A DNA stretch of 64,000 nt, from the NCBI GenBank assembly GCA_022823145.1, contig JAJDXS010000004.1:124001-188000 (forward strand), read 5' to 3'. The stretch is from Gemmatimonadota bacterium. Its GTDB lineage: Bacteria; Gemmatimonadota; Gemmatimonadetes; Longimicrobiales; Gaopeijiaceae. This document shows positions 24,775 to 33,248 of the stretch, piece by piece (the first letter of the stretch is position 1; every line of letters starts with the position of its first letter). A program made the translations under genes and the position numbers. The notes under the pieces are model-generated. The model saw only the letters and a program-made list of their open reading frames with translations. It was not told the origin of the DNA and did not search any database.

Positions 24775-24890
24775 CCACTGACGGCCGGGGCACCCGCACC
24801 CGCTTCCGCACGACGCTGGTGCGGGTGCTCCTGGTCCAGGTCGTGACGCTGGTCATCCTGTGGCTGCTGCAGGCCACCTACCACCCCTGA
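24771..24890 (+). CDS. 39-residue single-pass membrane peptide
   Basis: A GTG at 24771 overlaps the MerR stop (GTGA). The frame encodes a basic start (VTTDGRGTRTRFRTTLVR) and then one hydrophobic helix (VLLVQVVTLVILWLLQA), ending 12 bp before the symporter ATG. Positive charges inside followed by a helix fit a small inner-membrane protein. Its position directly upstream of an SSS symporter parallels the 68-aa protein at 8596-8802, so a transporter-associated role is inferred. Confidence 0.6.
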   Translation: MTTDGRGTRTRFRTTLVRVLLVQVVTLVILWLLQATYHP

Positions 24891-24902
24891 ATCCAGGCCC
24901 AC

Positions 24903-26669
24903 ATGCACCCCATCAACTGGCTGATCGTCGGCGTCTACGTCGCATACGTCCTCGTCGACGGCATCCGCCGCGCGCGCGGCACCAACGAGATCGAAGGCTA
25001 CTTCCTGGCGAGCCGCACGCTGCCGTGGTGGGCCGTCGGCCTTTCGGTGATGGCGACGCAGCTCTCCGCCGTCACCATGATCGGCACCACCGGCCAGGGC
25101 GCCACCGACGGACTCCGCTTCGTGCAGTTCTACTTCGGACTGCCGCTGGCGATGGTCATCCTCGGCGTCACCCTCGTGCCATTCCTGCGGGGCGCCGGAG
25201 TCTACACCGCCTACGAGTACCTGGAACGCCGCTTCGGCCCCGAAACGCGCACCCTCACCGCGCTCCTCTTCCTGCTCTCGCGTGGGATGTCGTGCGGCGT
25301 CATCATCGCCGCGCCCGCGGTGGTCTTCTCGGCGATCTTCGGCTGGCCGCTCATCTGGTGCGTCGCACTGATCGGCATCCCGACCGTCGCCTACACCATG
25401 CTCGGCGGCATCCAGGCGGTCACCTGGGCGGACGTAAAACAGATGATCCTGATCGTCTTCGCGCTGCTGGCGGTCGTGGTCGTCCTGATCGTCCAGATGC
25501 CGGTCTCACCGGGCGAGGCGCTGCACATCGCCGGCGCGACGGGCCGCCTCAAGGTCTTCGACTTCTCCTTCAACATCAACGAGACCTACACGTTCTGGTC
25601 GGGCCTGATCGGCGGCACCTTCCTCATGCTCTCCTACTTCGGCACCGACCAGTCCCAGGTGCAGCGCTACCTGGCCGCGAAGTCGGTCGACGCCGCGCGC
25701 ACCTCGCTCCTGATGAGCGCCTACTGGAAGATTCCGCTCCAGGCGCTCGTGCTCCTCGTCGGCGTAATGGTCTTCGTCTACTATCAGTTCCAGCCCGCCC
25801 CGCTGCTGTACAACCCGGCCCACGAGGCCGCGGTGGTCGATGCCCGGGGCGCCGAGTACGAGGCTCTCCAGGATCGCTACGGAGAGGCGTTCGAGTTGAG
25901 GGAGGGCGCCGCTCGCCGCGCGGCGGGGATGGCCACACCCGAGGCGGCCGCAGGGGTCCCGCCAGGAGCGGCGGCAGCGCCGCAGGCGGCGCCGACGCCG
26001 GTGCTGGCCACCGGGCAGACCACGGCCCGCCAGGCCGCCATGGACGAGTTCCTCTCGCGCGAAGCCGCGGTCCAGGAGATCCGCGCCGAAGCGCTGGCCA
26101 TGGCGGAGGACGTCACCGGTGAACCCTCCCGCGACGTCAACTACATCATCCCCCGCTTCGTCCTCGGTGAGCTGCCGGTCGGCCTGGCGGGCCTGTTCAT
26201 CGCGGCCATCATCGCCGCGGCAATGTCCAGCATCTCGTCCGAACTGAACTCGCTGTCGACGACGAGCATCATCGACTTCTACCGGCGCTGGTTCCGCCCC
26301 GAGGCGAGCGACGCCCACTACCTGACGGTGTCGAAGGTCGCGACCGCGTTCTGGGGCGTGTTCGCGTGCTGCGTCGCGGTCTACGCGGTCAGCCTGGGCT
26401 CGCTCATCGAGGTGGTGAACCGGTTCGGCTCGTTCTTCTACGGGTCCATCCTGGGCGTCTTCCTGCTGGCCATGGTGCCGCGCGCACGGGGCCTCGGCGC
26501 GTTCCTGGGCCTGCTCACGGGAATGGGCGCGGTCGCGGCGGTGACCTTCGGTGCACCGTCCGTCTCTTTCCTGTGGCACAACGTGATCGGCGCGCTGACG
26601 GTGCTGGCGGTGGGAGTGGTGCTGATGAGGCGGACGGCGACTCCACCCGGGCGAGGACCCGCACGATGA
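24903..26669 (+). CDS. Sodium:solute symporter (SSS family) with extended loop
   Basis: This 588-aa inner-membrane protein begins MHPINWLIVGVYVAYVLVDG. Core SSS motifs are present: GYFLASRTLPWWAVGLSVMAT, GVYTAYEYLERRFGPETR, YTMLGGIQAVTWADVKQM and SSISSELNSLSTTSIIDF. An Ala/Gly-rich hydrophilic insert of about 100 residues (about 300-410) separates two membrane blocks and is not usual for the family. About 13-14 membrane spans are expected. The substrate is unknown; the overall pattern resembles the sialic-acid/iodide-type branch. Its stop overlaps the following methyltransferase gene (ATGA). Confidence 0.88.
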   Translation: MHPINWLIVGVYVAYVLVDGIRRARGTNEIEGYFLASRTLPWWAVGLSVMATQLSAVTMIGTTGQGATDGLRFVQFYFGLPLAMVILGVTLVPFLRGAGVYTAYEYLERRFGPETRTLTALLFLLSRGMSCGVIIAAPAVVFSAIFGWPLIWCVALIGIPTVAYTMLGGIQAVTWADVKQMILIVFALLAVVVVLIVQMPVSPGEALHIAGATGRLKVFDFSFNINETYTFWSGLIGGTFLMLSYFGTDQSQVQRYLAAKSVDAARTSLLMSAYWKIPLQALVLLVGVMVFVYYQFQPAPLLYNPAHEAAVVDARGAEYEALQDRYGEAFELREGAARRAAGMATPEAAAGVPPGAAAAPQAAPTPVLATGQTTARQAAMDEFLSREAAVQEIRAEALAMAEDVTGEPSRDVNYIIPRFVLGELPVGLAGLFIAAIIAAAMSSISSELNSLSTTSIIDFYRRWFRPEASDAHYLTVSKVATAFWGVFACCVAVYAVSLGSLIEVVNRFGSFFYGSILGVFLLAMVPRARGLGAFLGLLTGMGAVAAVTFGAPSVSFLWHNVIGALTVLAVGVVLMRRTATPPGRGPAR

Positions 26670-27319
26670 GCTGTTGCGCACAGTGCCGCGGCATCGAGGA
26701 CATGTTCGGCCACAAGATGGCGCAGCGGCAGCTCCGGCAGTACCGGCGCAAGGGGCCGGGGAAGGTCACCCGGCAACTCATCGACGCGGTGGCTGAGGGC
26801 GGGGCCGAAGGACGCACCTTTCTCGACGTAGGCGGCGGCGTCGGCGCCATTCAGCACGAGCTCATGCAACGCGGCGCGGCTGGCGGCACGAGCGCCGACG
26901 CCTCGCCCGCGTACCTGGCGGCGGCGCGCACCGAGGCCGAGGCACGTGGCTATTCGGACCGCGTCAGGTATCTCGACGGTGACTTCGTGGACCGGGCCGC
27001 CGAGATCGAAGCTGCCGACATGGTCACCCTGGACCGCGTCGTCTGCTGCTACCCGGACATGCCCGCGTTGCTGGGGGCGGCCGCCCCGCTCGCCCGCAGA
27101 GCGCTGGGTCTCGTCTTGCCCCGCGGAACCAGGTTCATTCGGTCCGGCGTCGCGCTGGTGAACCTGTTGCAGCGGCTGCGAAGGCACCCCTTCCGCGTCT
27201 TCGTCCACGACCCGGCCGAGATCGAGGCGGTGCTGCAGCGGCACGGGCTGTCGCGGCGATACCTGCGCGACGGATTCCTGTGGCGGGTAGTGGTGTTTGG
27301 ACGGTCCCCCTCAACCTGA
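26666..27319 (+). CDS. SAM-dependent methyltransferase
   Basis: This 217-aa cytoplasmic protein starts at ATG 26666, overlapping the symporter stop. It begins with a Cys-rich MSCCAQCRGIEDMFG. Motif I is TFLDVGGGVGAIQHELM (about residues 49-65), followed by ASPAYLAAARTEAEARG and a VTLDRVVCCYPDM segment typical of class I methyltransferases of the UbiE/Mg-protoporphyrin type. The acceptor is unknown. Coupling to the MerR/TipAS-regulated transporter suggests modification of a small molecule, possibly drug resistance, but this is inference. Confidence 0.82.
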   Translation: MSCCAQCRGIEDMFGHKMAQRQLRQYRRKGPGKVTRQLIDAVAEGGAEGRTFLDVGGGVGAIQHELMQRGAAGGTSADASPAYLAAARTEAEARGYSDRVRYLDGDFVDRAAEIEAADMVTLDRVVCCYPDMPALLGAAAPLARRALGLVLPRGTRFIRSGVALVNLLQRLRRHPFRVFVHDPAEIEAVLQRHGLSRRYLRDGFLWRVVVFGRSPST

Positions 27320-27362
27320 ATGTAAACAATACTATACACAATGTAAGGTCCGGTTTACGTTC
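27318..27362. repeat. Copy B of the 23-bp element within a larger inverted repeat
   Basis: Between convergent genes, GAATGTAAAC (27318-27327) and GTTTACGTTC (27353-27362) form an inverted repeat with one mismatch and a 25-bp AT-rich spacer. On the minus strand, 27336-27358 reads GTAAAC-N6-TTACATTGTGT, matching the element at 3063-3085. The remaining gap to 27433 shows no gene. It could be a bidirectional terminator, but the match to copy A argues for a binding site or small mobile repeat. Confidence 0.45.
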
Positions 27363-27433
27363 ACGGCTGGCGATAGTCGCGATCTGGCATCACTACTGCC
27401 GCTTTTCGACGCAAACGGAATCTCGACTGCCAC

Positions 27434-28735
27434 TTAGCTCGACTGCAACGACACCAGCCGGATCACGCGGACGCTCGGCACATCCATTTCGTCGGTCTCG
27501 ATATACGCCATGAGTCCGTCGGGCCCGAAGGCGTCGGGAATCCGTGGTGCGTCGGGAGGCAGCGTCCCGATGTAGTCACCTTCCGCGCTCATGATGTCTA
27601 TCGGGCCGTCGCCGTCGCCGCCCGGAGCCGTGCGAGCGATCCAGAGCCTGCCCTCGCCGTCCACGGCCATCCCGGCCACGACCGGGATCTCGTCGGGGAA
27701 GAGCATGTTCTCGATCATGGGCAACATCTGCTCCCGCAACTGTTCGGCGGCATCTCCGGTGAGCGCCTCCAGCCCTCCCATGAGCGAAATCCTGGAGCTT
27801 GCGGATTGGGCGGTCAGGCCTTCGATCCGCCGAGTCCGCTCGGCCTCCCGGATGGCCTCGGTCACCGGTTCGGGCACGATGTCCCGCTGGATCACGCCGG
27901 TCACGCTGCCGTCCGCGCCGATCAGCTTGACACGGTATCCCACCGAATCCACGACCGCGACCCGCCCATCCCGCAAGACTCCGATGTGCAGCCGGGGCCG
28001 AAATGCCCGCTGTCTCTGCAATCCCATGGTGAACACGTTCTGCCCCTGCGCGTTGGTCGCCGTGAAGTCCTCCACCACCTCGTCGGGTGGCAGGTTCCAG
28101 GCCCGGTACAGCACCTCCTTGCCCGATCCGCCCAGCGAGAAGATGTCGATGTCGCGAAGGTGCTCGTCTTCGGGGGGTTCGTCCGGTTCGTCCTGCCCCG
28201 CCATCCTGATCGTCATGCCACCAGTGGTCACCATCCGATCACCGCCAAGGGGCAGCAAGAGCTGCCCTGGCATTCCGCTGAGCGGATCCACCGGCGTGCT
28301 GCTGACGAAAGTCCCCTCCTGATCGAACACCTCGAGCGCACCCGGGAACCCCATGTCGTACACCACGAGTCGGCCGTCGTCGAGAATCGCGGCGCTCGTC
28401 GGCCCCGACAGTTCGCCCGGACCCTCTCCCTGCGACCCGAGCGTCCGCACCAGGGCGCCATCACGGTTCAGCACGACAACCCGGTAGTTGCCCTCGTCCA
28501 GGATATGCAGGTTGCCCGATGCGTCGAAGTCCACATCGGCGATTCGGCCGAAGGTCTCCCAGTCTTCCCCGGAGAAGGCCCCGACGGTGTACAGGTCGTC
28601 GATCACGGCTTCAAGCTCCAGGTCGGCGCCGTCAGGACCCGGTCTCCGGGGCCCCTCCCCGCACGCAGCTGCGAAGGACAACGACAAAGCACATGCCAAA
28701 GAGAGAGCGGAACACGATTGTGCGGTCGATTTCAT
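27434..28735 (-). CDS. Six-bladed beta-propeller lipoprotein
   Basis: This 433-aa protein starts at ATG 28733-28735 after GGAGGATCC. A signal peptide ends in a lipobox (FAAACGE, Cys about 25). Blades include DVDFDASGNLHILDEGNYRVVVLNRDGALVRTLG (split over strands), GSQGEGPGEL and VAGMAVDGEGRLWIARTAPGGD. It is a paralogue of the propeller at 20857-22062 but longer, and membrane-anchored through the lipid. It diverges from the S9 peptidase gene by about 180 bp, and a functional link with that secreted peptidase is possible. Confidence 0.85.
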   Translation of the reverse strand: MKSTAQSCSALSLACALSLSFAAACGEGPRRPGPDGADLELEAVIDDLYTVGAFSGEDWETFGRIADVDFDASGNLHILDEGNYRVVVLNRDGALVRTLGSQGEGPGELSGPTSAAILDDGRLVVYDMGFPGALEVFDQEGTFVSSTPVDPLSGMPGQLLLPLGGDRMVTTGGMTIRMAGQDEPDEPPEDEHLRDIDIFSLGGSGKEVLYRAWNLPPDEVVEDFTATNAQGQNVFTMGLQRQRAFRPRLHIGVLRDGRVAVVDSVGYRVKLIGADGSVTGVIQRDIVPEPVTEAIREAERTRRIEGLTAQSASSRISLMGGLEALTGDAAEQLREQMLPMIENMLFPDEIPVVAGMAVDGEGRLWIARTAPGGDGDGPIDIMSAEGDYIGTLPPDAPRIPDAFGPDGLMAYIETDEMDVPSVRVIRLVSLQSS

Positions 28736-28917
28736 CTGGCGGATCCTCCGGGCTGGCCACGACGGTCACAGGCGCTGACCACTCGACACAGGGAACGTGA
28801 CATTGGTTTACTGACGCACTCGGCGTCTGCCTTGTTTCCCCGTGCGCACCAGCACCATACCTTACCCCCGATTCGCCCATCAAGGCCCCGGCGCAGACCC
28901 ATAACTCGGAGATACCC

Positions 28918-30948
28918 ATGGTCAGACCGCGCACCCTCTTGTCCCTGCTCCTTCCCTTCCTCCTCCTGCCCGCGGCGCTCACAGCCCAGAACGAGCCCGA
29001 CGGCACGCTCAAGCTCGTCACCTACCTCGACTGGGAAACGGTTTCCAATCCACAGATCTCCCCCGACGGCAGCCAGATCATCTTCACCCGCGGATGGATC
29101 GACCCGCAGAACGACCGTCGCGCCTCGTCCATCTACATCATGGATGTCGACGGCGGCCGCCCGCGCGTGCTGGTCGACGACGGCTCCTCGCCCAAATGGT
29201 CGCCGAGCGGTGACCGCATCCTCTACACCGCCCCCGGCGATCCCGACGGCAGCCAGATCTTCGTCCGCTGGATGGACGACGAGGGACACGCGACTCAGAT
29301 CTCACGCCTGGAGAACGGTCCCGGCAACGTGGAGTGGTCCCCCGACGGCACGCAGATAGCGTTCACGATGTCGGTCGATTCGGACCACCCCTGGCCGATC
29401 AGCGTGCCGGGGCGTCCGGAGGGCGCCGAGTGGACCGAGGGGCCGAAGGTCGTCGACCGGCTCGTGTATCGTCGCGACCGCCGCGGCTACATCGACGAGG
29501 GCTTCTCGCACCTCTTCGTCATTCCCGCCGACGGCGGAACCGAGCGCCGGCTCACGGACGGCGACTGGAACCACAACGGGGTGGCCTGGACGCCGGACGG
29601 GGCCGAGATCCTGTTCACGTCGCTGCGCGTGGAGGACGCCGATCACCAATGGCGCCAGTCGGACATCTACTCGGTTTCGGTCGCCAGCGGGACCATCACA
29701 CGCCTGACGGATCGGTCCGGTCCGGACGGCTCGCCGATACCGTCGCCGGACGGCAGGCTCATCGCCTTTTCGGGCAACGACCTGACCACCGACACGTACA
29801 TCACGCGCAAGCTGTACGTGATGAACCGGGACGGGTCGAACGTCCGCATGATCAGCGACGGCTTCGACCGCCAGGGCTCGAACTTCGTCTGGGCCGAGGA
29901 CGGAAGCGGCTTCTACATGAACGTGTCCAGCGAAGGCACCCGCAACCTCCACTTCGCGTCGGTGGAAGGGGGCGTCACCCCGGTTACGAGCGGGAACCAC
30001 ATGCTGAGCGTGTCTTCGATCGGATCCGGCCTCGCCGTGGGCACGCTGACCGACTATCACAGCCCCGGCGACGTGGTCTCGTTCCCGCTGAGCAGTCCCG
30101 ACCGGATCACCCAGCTGACCGAGGTGAACGCGGATGTGCTGGAGGGCGTCGCTCTCGGCGACGTCGAGGAGGTCTGGTACAAGTCGGTGGAGGACTATGA
30201 CATCCAGGGATGGATCATCAAGCCCCCGGACTTCGACCCGTCCCGCAAATATCCCCTGATCCTCGCGATCCACGGGGGTCCGCACGGCATGTACAACGTC
30301 GGCTTCAACTTCGGATGGCAGAATCACGCGGCCAACGGCTACGTGGTGCTCTACACGAATCCGCGCGGCTCGTCCGGCTACGGCAGCGCTTTCGGGAACT
30401 CGATCAAGAACGCGTATCCCGGCAAGGACTTCGACGACCTCATGGCCGGCGTCGACCTCGTGATCGAGCAGGGCTACATCGACGACCAGAACATGTTCGT
30501 CTACGGATGCTCGGGCGGCGGCGTCCTGACGTCGTGGGTGGTCGGCCACACCGACCGCTTCGCCGCGGCCTCCGCGAACTGCCCGGTCACCAACTGGTTC
30601 TCGTTCGTGGGTACGACCGACGGCGCCAGCTGGTACCGCAACTTCGAACACTTCCCCTGGGACGACCCTTCGGAGCATCTGCGGCGGTCGCCCCTGATGT
30701 ACGTGGACAACGTCGTCACCCCCACCATGCTGATGACCGGCGAAGGCGACCTGCGCACGCCGATGCCACAGACCGAGGAGTACTACCAGGCGCTGCGGGT
30801 GCTGAACAAGGCCCCGACCGCCATGGTGCGCTTCAAGAACGAGTGGCACGGCACCAGCTCGACGCCATCGAACTTCCTGCGCACGCAGATCTATCTGCGC
30901 GAGTGGTTCGAGAAGCACCGGCGGGGCGGGCCGGTAACGCAGGACTAG
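28918..30948 (+). CDS. Exported S9-family (prolyl oligopeptidase-like) serine peptidase
   Basis: This 676-aa protein has a signal peptide (residues 1-23, ending LTAQ). Residues about 30-400 are WD40-like/TolB-type propeller repeats (SPDGSQI, WSPSGDRI, WTPDGAEI). The C-terminal alpha/beta-hydrolase domain carries the catalytic triad: Ser532 in YGCSGGG, Asp611 in GEGDLRTP and His644 in NEWHGTSS, with HGGPHGMY as the oxyanion region. It should cleave short peptides in the periplasm or outside the cell. The family length (about 650-700 aa) is normal and all key residues are intact. Confidence 0.92.
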   Translation: MVRPRTLLSLLLPFLLLPAALTAQNEPDGTLKLVTYLDWETVSNPQISPDGSQIIFTRGWIDPQNDRRASSIYIMDVDGGRPRVLVDDGSSPKWSPSGDRILYTAPGDPDGSQIFVRWMDDEGHATQISRLENGPGNVEWSPDGTQIAFTMSVDSDHPWPISVPGRPEGAEWTEGPKVVDRLVYRRDRRGYIDEGFSHLFVIPADGGTERRLTDGDWNHNGVAWTPDGAEILFTSLRVEDADHQWRQSDIYSVSVASGTITRLTDRSGPDGSPIPSPDGRLIAFSGNDLTTDTYITRKLYVMNRDGSNVRMISDGFDRQGSNFVWAEDGSGFYMNVSSEGTRNLHFASVEGGVTPVTSGNHMLSVSSIGSGLAVGTLTDYHSPGDVVSFPLSSPDRITQLTEVNADVLEGVALGDVEEVWYKSVEDYDIQGWIIKPPDFDPSRKYPLILAIHGGPHGMYNVGFNFGWQNHAANGYVVLYTNPRGSSGYGSAFGNSIKNAYPGKDFDDLMAGVDLVIEQGYIDDQNMFVYGCSGGGVLTSWVVGHTDRFAAASANCPVTNWFSFVGTTDGASWYRNFEHFPWDDPSEHLRRSPLMYVDNVVTPTMLMTGEGDLRTPMPQTEEYYQALRVLNKAPTAMVRFKNEWHGTSSTPSNFLRTQIYLREWFEKHRRGGPVTQD

Positions 30949-30985
30949 CGGGCGCGCTTTCCGCGCTCGGAATCGCGACCCCCGC

Positions 30986-31390
30986 TCAGGGTGCGCTGTA
31001 GACGGCCACCCTGAGCGGCGGGTCGACCCACCAGTGGAAGTGGAAGCGGTTCTCGCCCTCGACGATGACCGCTTCCCGCCGCTCGCGCGTCTTGGGCCAG
31101 TCCTCGCGTTCGTTCAGCACGACGACGACCTGTCCCGGCGCCAGCTGCGCGAGCTGTTGTTGCACGGCGTCCTCGAGATTGGCCAGGAGCGCCTTCTCGG
31201 CGTGCCGTTGTACTGCGGCGTTCGCTTCGGCGACCAGTTCGTGCGTCTCCACCAGCTTGTGACCGGAATCGAACTCGGCGGTGCGGATCGAAAAGACGCG
31301 GTCGCGCATGAAGCCGATTTCGGTGATCGCCGTCGGGTTGAAGTTCGGCCTGACGCTGTGGTAGAAGGAGCCGTATCGCCTGAGTATCAT
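30986..31390 (-). CDS. Conserved-looking hypothetical protein coupled to a DEAD-box helicase
   Basis: The 134-aa product starts at ATG 31388-31390, overlapping the helicase stop by 4 bp. It is soluble and mixed alpha/beta: MILRRYGSFYHSVRPNFNP, then a helical ETHELVAEANAAVQRHAEKALL and AQLAPGQVVVVLNERED, ending in aromatic RFHFHWWVDPPL. No family is recognised. The overlap suggests the two proteins are made together, so a role in RNA handling is a reasonable guess. Confidence 0.65.
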   Translation of the reverse strand: MILRRYGSFYHSVRPNFNPTAITEIGFMRDRVFSIRTAEFDSGHKLVETHELVAEANAAVQRHAEKALLANLEDAVQQQLAQLAPGQVVVVLNEREDWPKTRERREAVIVEGENRFHFHWWVDPPLRVAVYSAP

Positions 31391-32658
31391 CGCTTGCGTT
31401 CCGGTGTGTCGTGGCTGAGCAACGCGGCCAGTTCGTCGGCGTCGAGCTGCGTTCCCGCCTTGCTGCCCATCCCCCGTCCCGATCGGGAAGAACGGCTGCG
31501 CGCGGACTTCCTGTCGCTCACGACGCCCCCGGCGAAGTCGAAGTCGGGGTGGTGGACCTTCTCGAGCTTGCGTTCCAGCTGGTGCTCGAGCGTGCGGAAG
31601 GCCCCGAGGTCCGCCGCGGTGACGAAGGTGACCGCCTCTCCGGTCGCTCCCGCCCTGGCCGTGCGGCCGATCCGGTGCACGTAGTCGCCCGGGTCGAGGG
31701 GGACGTCGTAGTTGACCACATGCGAAATGCCCTCGATGTCGAGGCCGCGCTGCGCGATGTCGGTCGCGACCAGCACGCGTACCTTGCCCTCCGTGAAGCG
31801 GTCCATGGCGCGGGTTCGGTGCCGCATGTGGCGGTCGGAGTGGATGACGTCGCACTCGATCGCGGCCTTGTCGAGGCGTGATCGGAGGGTGTCCGCCCCA
31901 ATCTTGGTGCGCGTGAAGACGAGGACCTGGTCCCATCCGGGCTGGGCGAGGAGGTGGACGAGGAGGTCCGGCTTCAATTCGGGCCGTACCGAGTACGCGA
32001 CTTCGGAAATGCCCTGTGCCTTGGTACCCGACGGGCTGACCTCGACCCAGACGGGATCGCGCGTCATGCGCAGCGCCAGGGCGTGCACGGCGTTCGGCAT
32101 GGTCGCAGAAAAGAGAAGCGTCTGGGGCCGCTTGCCCAGACCCTTGACCACCTCTTCGATCTGGGGCCGGAAACCCATGTCGAGCATCCGGTCCGCCTCG
32201 TCGAGAATAAGGAGCCGAATGCCCTTCAGCTTCGCCCTGCCCCGCTTCTGCAGATCGATCAGGCGGCCGGGAGTGGCCACGACGATCTCGTCGCCGCGGG
32301 CCAGCGCGTCGAGCTGCGGGCCGTAGGACACGCCCCCGTAGATCGCTGCAGAGCGGACGGCCGACCCGTTGCTCAGCGCGTCGGTGTCGTCGCGCACCTG
32401 TTGCGCCAGCTCCCTCGTCGGGCAAAGCACCAGGACCTGGAGTCCGGCTCCCTGTCGGATCGATTCCAGCGCCGGAAGCATGAAGGCTCCGGTCTTGCCG
32501 GTGCCGGTACGGGCGATTCCGACCACATCCCTCCCGGCCATGATCCTGGGAATCGCCTGCTGTTGAATCGGGGTCGGCGTCGACCAGTCGAGCGCCTCTA
32601 CCGCGGCCAATCGGAGGTCGGAAAGTCCGAATGCCGCAAAGTCGGTTGGTTCAGTCAA
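31387..32658 (-). CDS. DEAD-box ATP-dependent RNA helicase (RhlE-like)
   Basis: The protein is about 423 aa from TTG 32656-32658 (LTEPTDFAAFGL). An in-frame ATG at 32728-32730 would add 24 residues but would leave only 8 bp to the divergent phosphatase gene. All helicase motifs are present: the Q motif (F..PTPIQQQAIP), ARTGTGKT, PTRELA, TPGRLIDL, DEAD (LDEADRMLDMGF), SAT (LFSATMP), TDIAQRGLDI and HRIGRTARAG. The short basic tail resembles RhlE. It unwinds RNA in ribosome assembly or decay. It overlaps the 134-aa hypothetical gene. Compare the motif-less paralogue at 37051-38718. Confidence 0.92.
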   Translation of the reverse strand: MTEPTDFAAFGLSDLRLAAVEALDWSTPTPIQQQAIPRIMAGRDVVGIARTGTGKTGAFMLPALESIRQGAGLQVLVLCPTRELAQQVRDDTDALSNGSAVRSAAIYGGVSYGPQLDALARGDEIVVATPGRLIDLQKRGRAKLKGIRLLILDEADRMLDMGFRPQIEEVVKGLGKRPQTLLFSATMPNAVHALALRMTRDPVWVEVSPSGTKAQGISEVAYSVRPELKPDLLVHLLAQPGWDQVLVFTRTKIGADTLRSRLDKAAIECDVIHSDRHMRHRTRAMDRFTEGKVRVLVATDIAQRGLDIEGISHVVNYDVPLDPGDYVHRIGRTARAGATGEAVTFVTAADLGAFRTLEHQLERKLEKVHHPDFDFAGGVVSDRKSARSRSSRSGRGMGSKAGTQLDADELAALLSHDTPERKR

Positions 32659-32689
32659 ATGAAGTCGGGCCGTCCATGTCTTTCGGGGT

Positions 32690-32706
32690 GGGGCCACGGT
32701 GGCCCC
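32690..32706. promoter_or_regulatory. Palindrome between divergent helicase and phosphatase genes
   Basis: GGGGCCA-CGG-TGGCCCC is a perfect 7-bp inverted repeat located 33 bp upstream of the phosphatase ATG and about 32 bp from the helicase TTG start. If the helicase started at ATG 32730 the repeat would be coding. Its midpoint position favours a shared operator and the TTG start. Confidence 0.4.
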
Positions 32707-32738
32707 GCACGAATGTAATGAAGTCGCCATCTTTAGGG

Positions 32739-33248
32739 ATGGCCGCCGACACCGTATCCGTCCTTTTCGTCTGTCTGGGCAACATCTGCCGGTCTCCCCT
32801 GGCGGAAGGGATCTTCCTGAGCCTCGCGGAATCCCGGGGCCTGGGGGATCGCTTCCACGTCGACTCCGCCGGCACCGGTTCCTGGCACACCGGCGAGCCT
32901 CCGGACACCAGGTCCATCGCCGTGGCGGCCGCCCACGGAGTCCGGCTCGTGGGTGTCGCTCGCCAGGTCACGCGCCGGGACTTCGACGACTTCGACGTCA
33001 TCGTTGCGATGGACCACAGCAACCGGCGGTCGCTGGAGCGGCTGCGCGGTTACGGTGCCCGGGCGGGGAAGGCCGATGTGGTCATGATGCGCGGCTACGA
33101 ACCTCAGGCGCGCGATCCCGACGTTCCCGACCCCTATTACGGCGGCTCGCACGGCTTCGAGCGGGTCTTCCGGATCCTCGAGCGCTCCTGCGAAGGGCTG
33201 CTGGACGACCTGTCCGCGGGATTGCGCCGGGATCGTCCGCGACCTTGA
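32739..33248 (+). CDS. Low-molecular-weight protein-tyrosine-phosphatase family (probable deglycation phosphatase)
   Basis: This 169-aa protein has the P-loop CLGNICRS (Cys12 nucleophile, Arg18) near its start and the general acid Asp131 in DVPDPYYGG, the complete LMW-PTP active site. Its stop overlaps the start of a fructosamine-kinase homologue (TTGA). In bacteria and plants, LMW-PTP homologues next to fructosamine-3-kinase homologues are known to act on ribulosamine-5-phosphates rather than phosphotyrosine, so a protein-repair role is favoured here. The ribosome site is weak. Confidence 0.85.
   Translation: MAADTVSVLFVCLGNICRSPLAEGIFLSLAESRGLGDRFHVDSAGTGSWHTGEPPDTRSIAVAAAHGVRLVGVARQVTRRDFDDFDVIVAMDHSNRRSLERLRGYGARAGKADVVMMRGYEPQARDPDVPDPYYGGSHGFERVFRILERSCEGLLDDLSAGLRRDRPRP

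Noticed and set aside
29302..30918. 538-codon minus-strand frame opposite the S9 peptidase
   Set aside because: Shadow frame; the plus strand has the signal peptide and complete catalytic triad.
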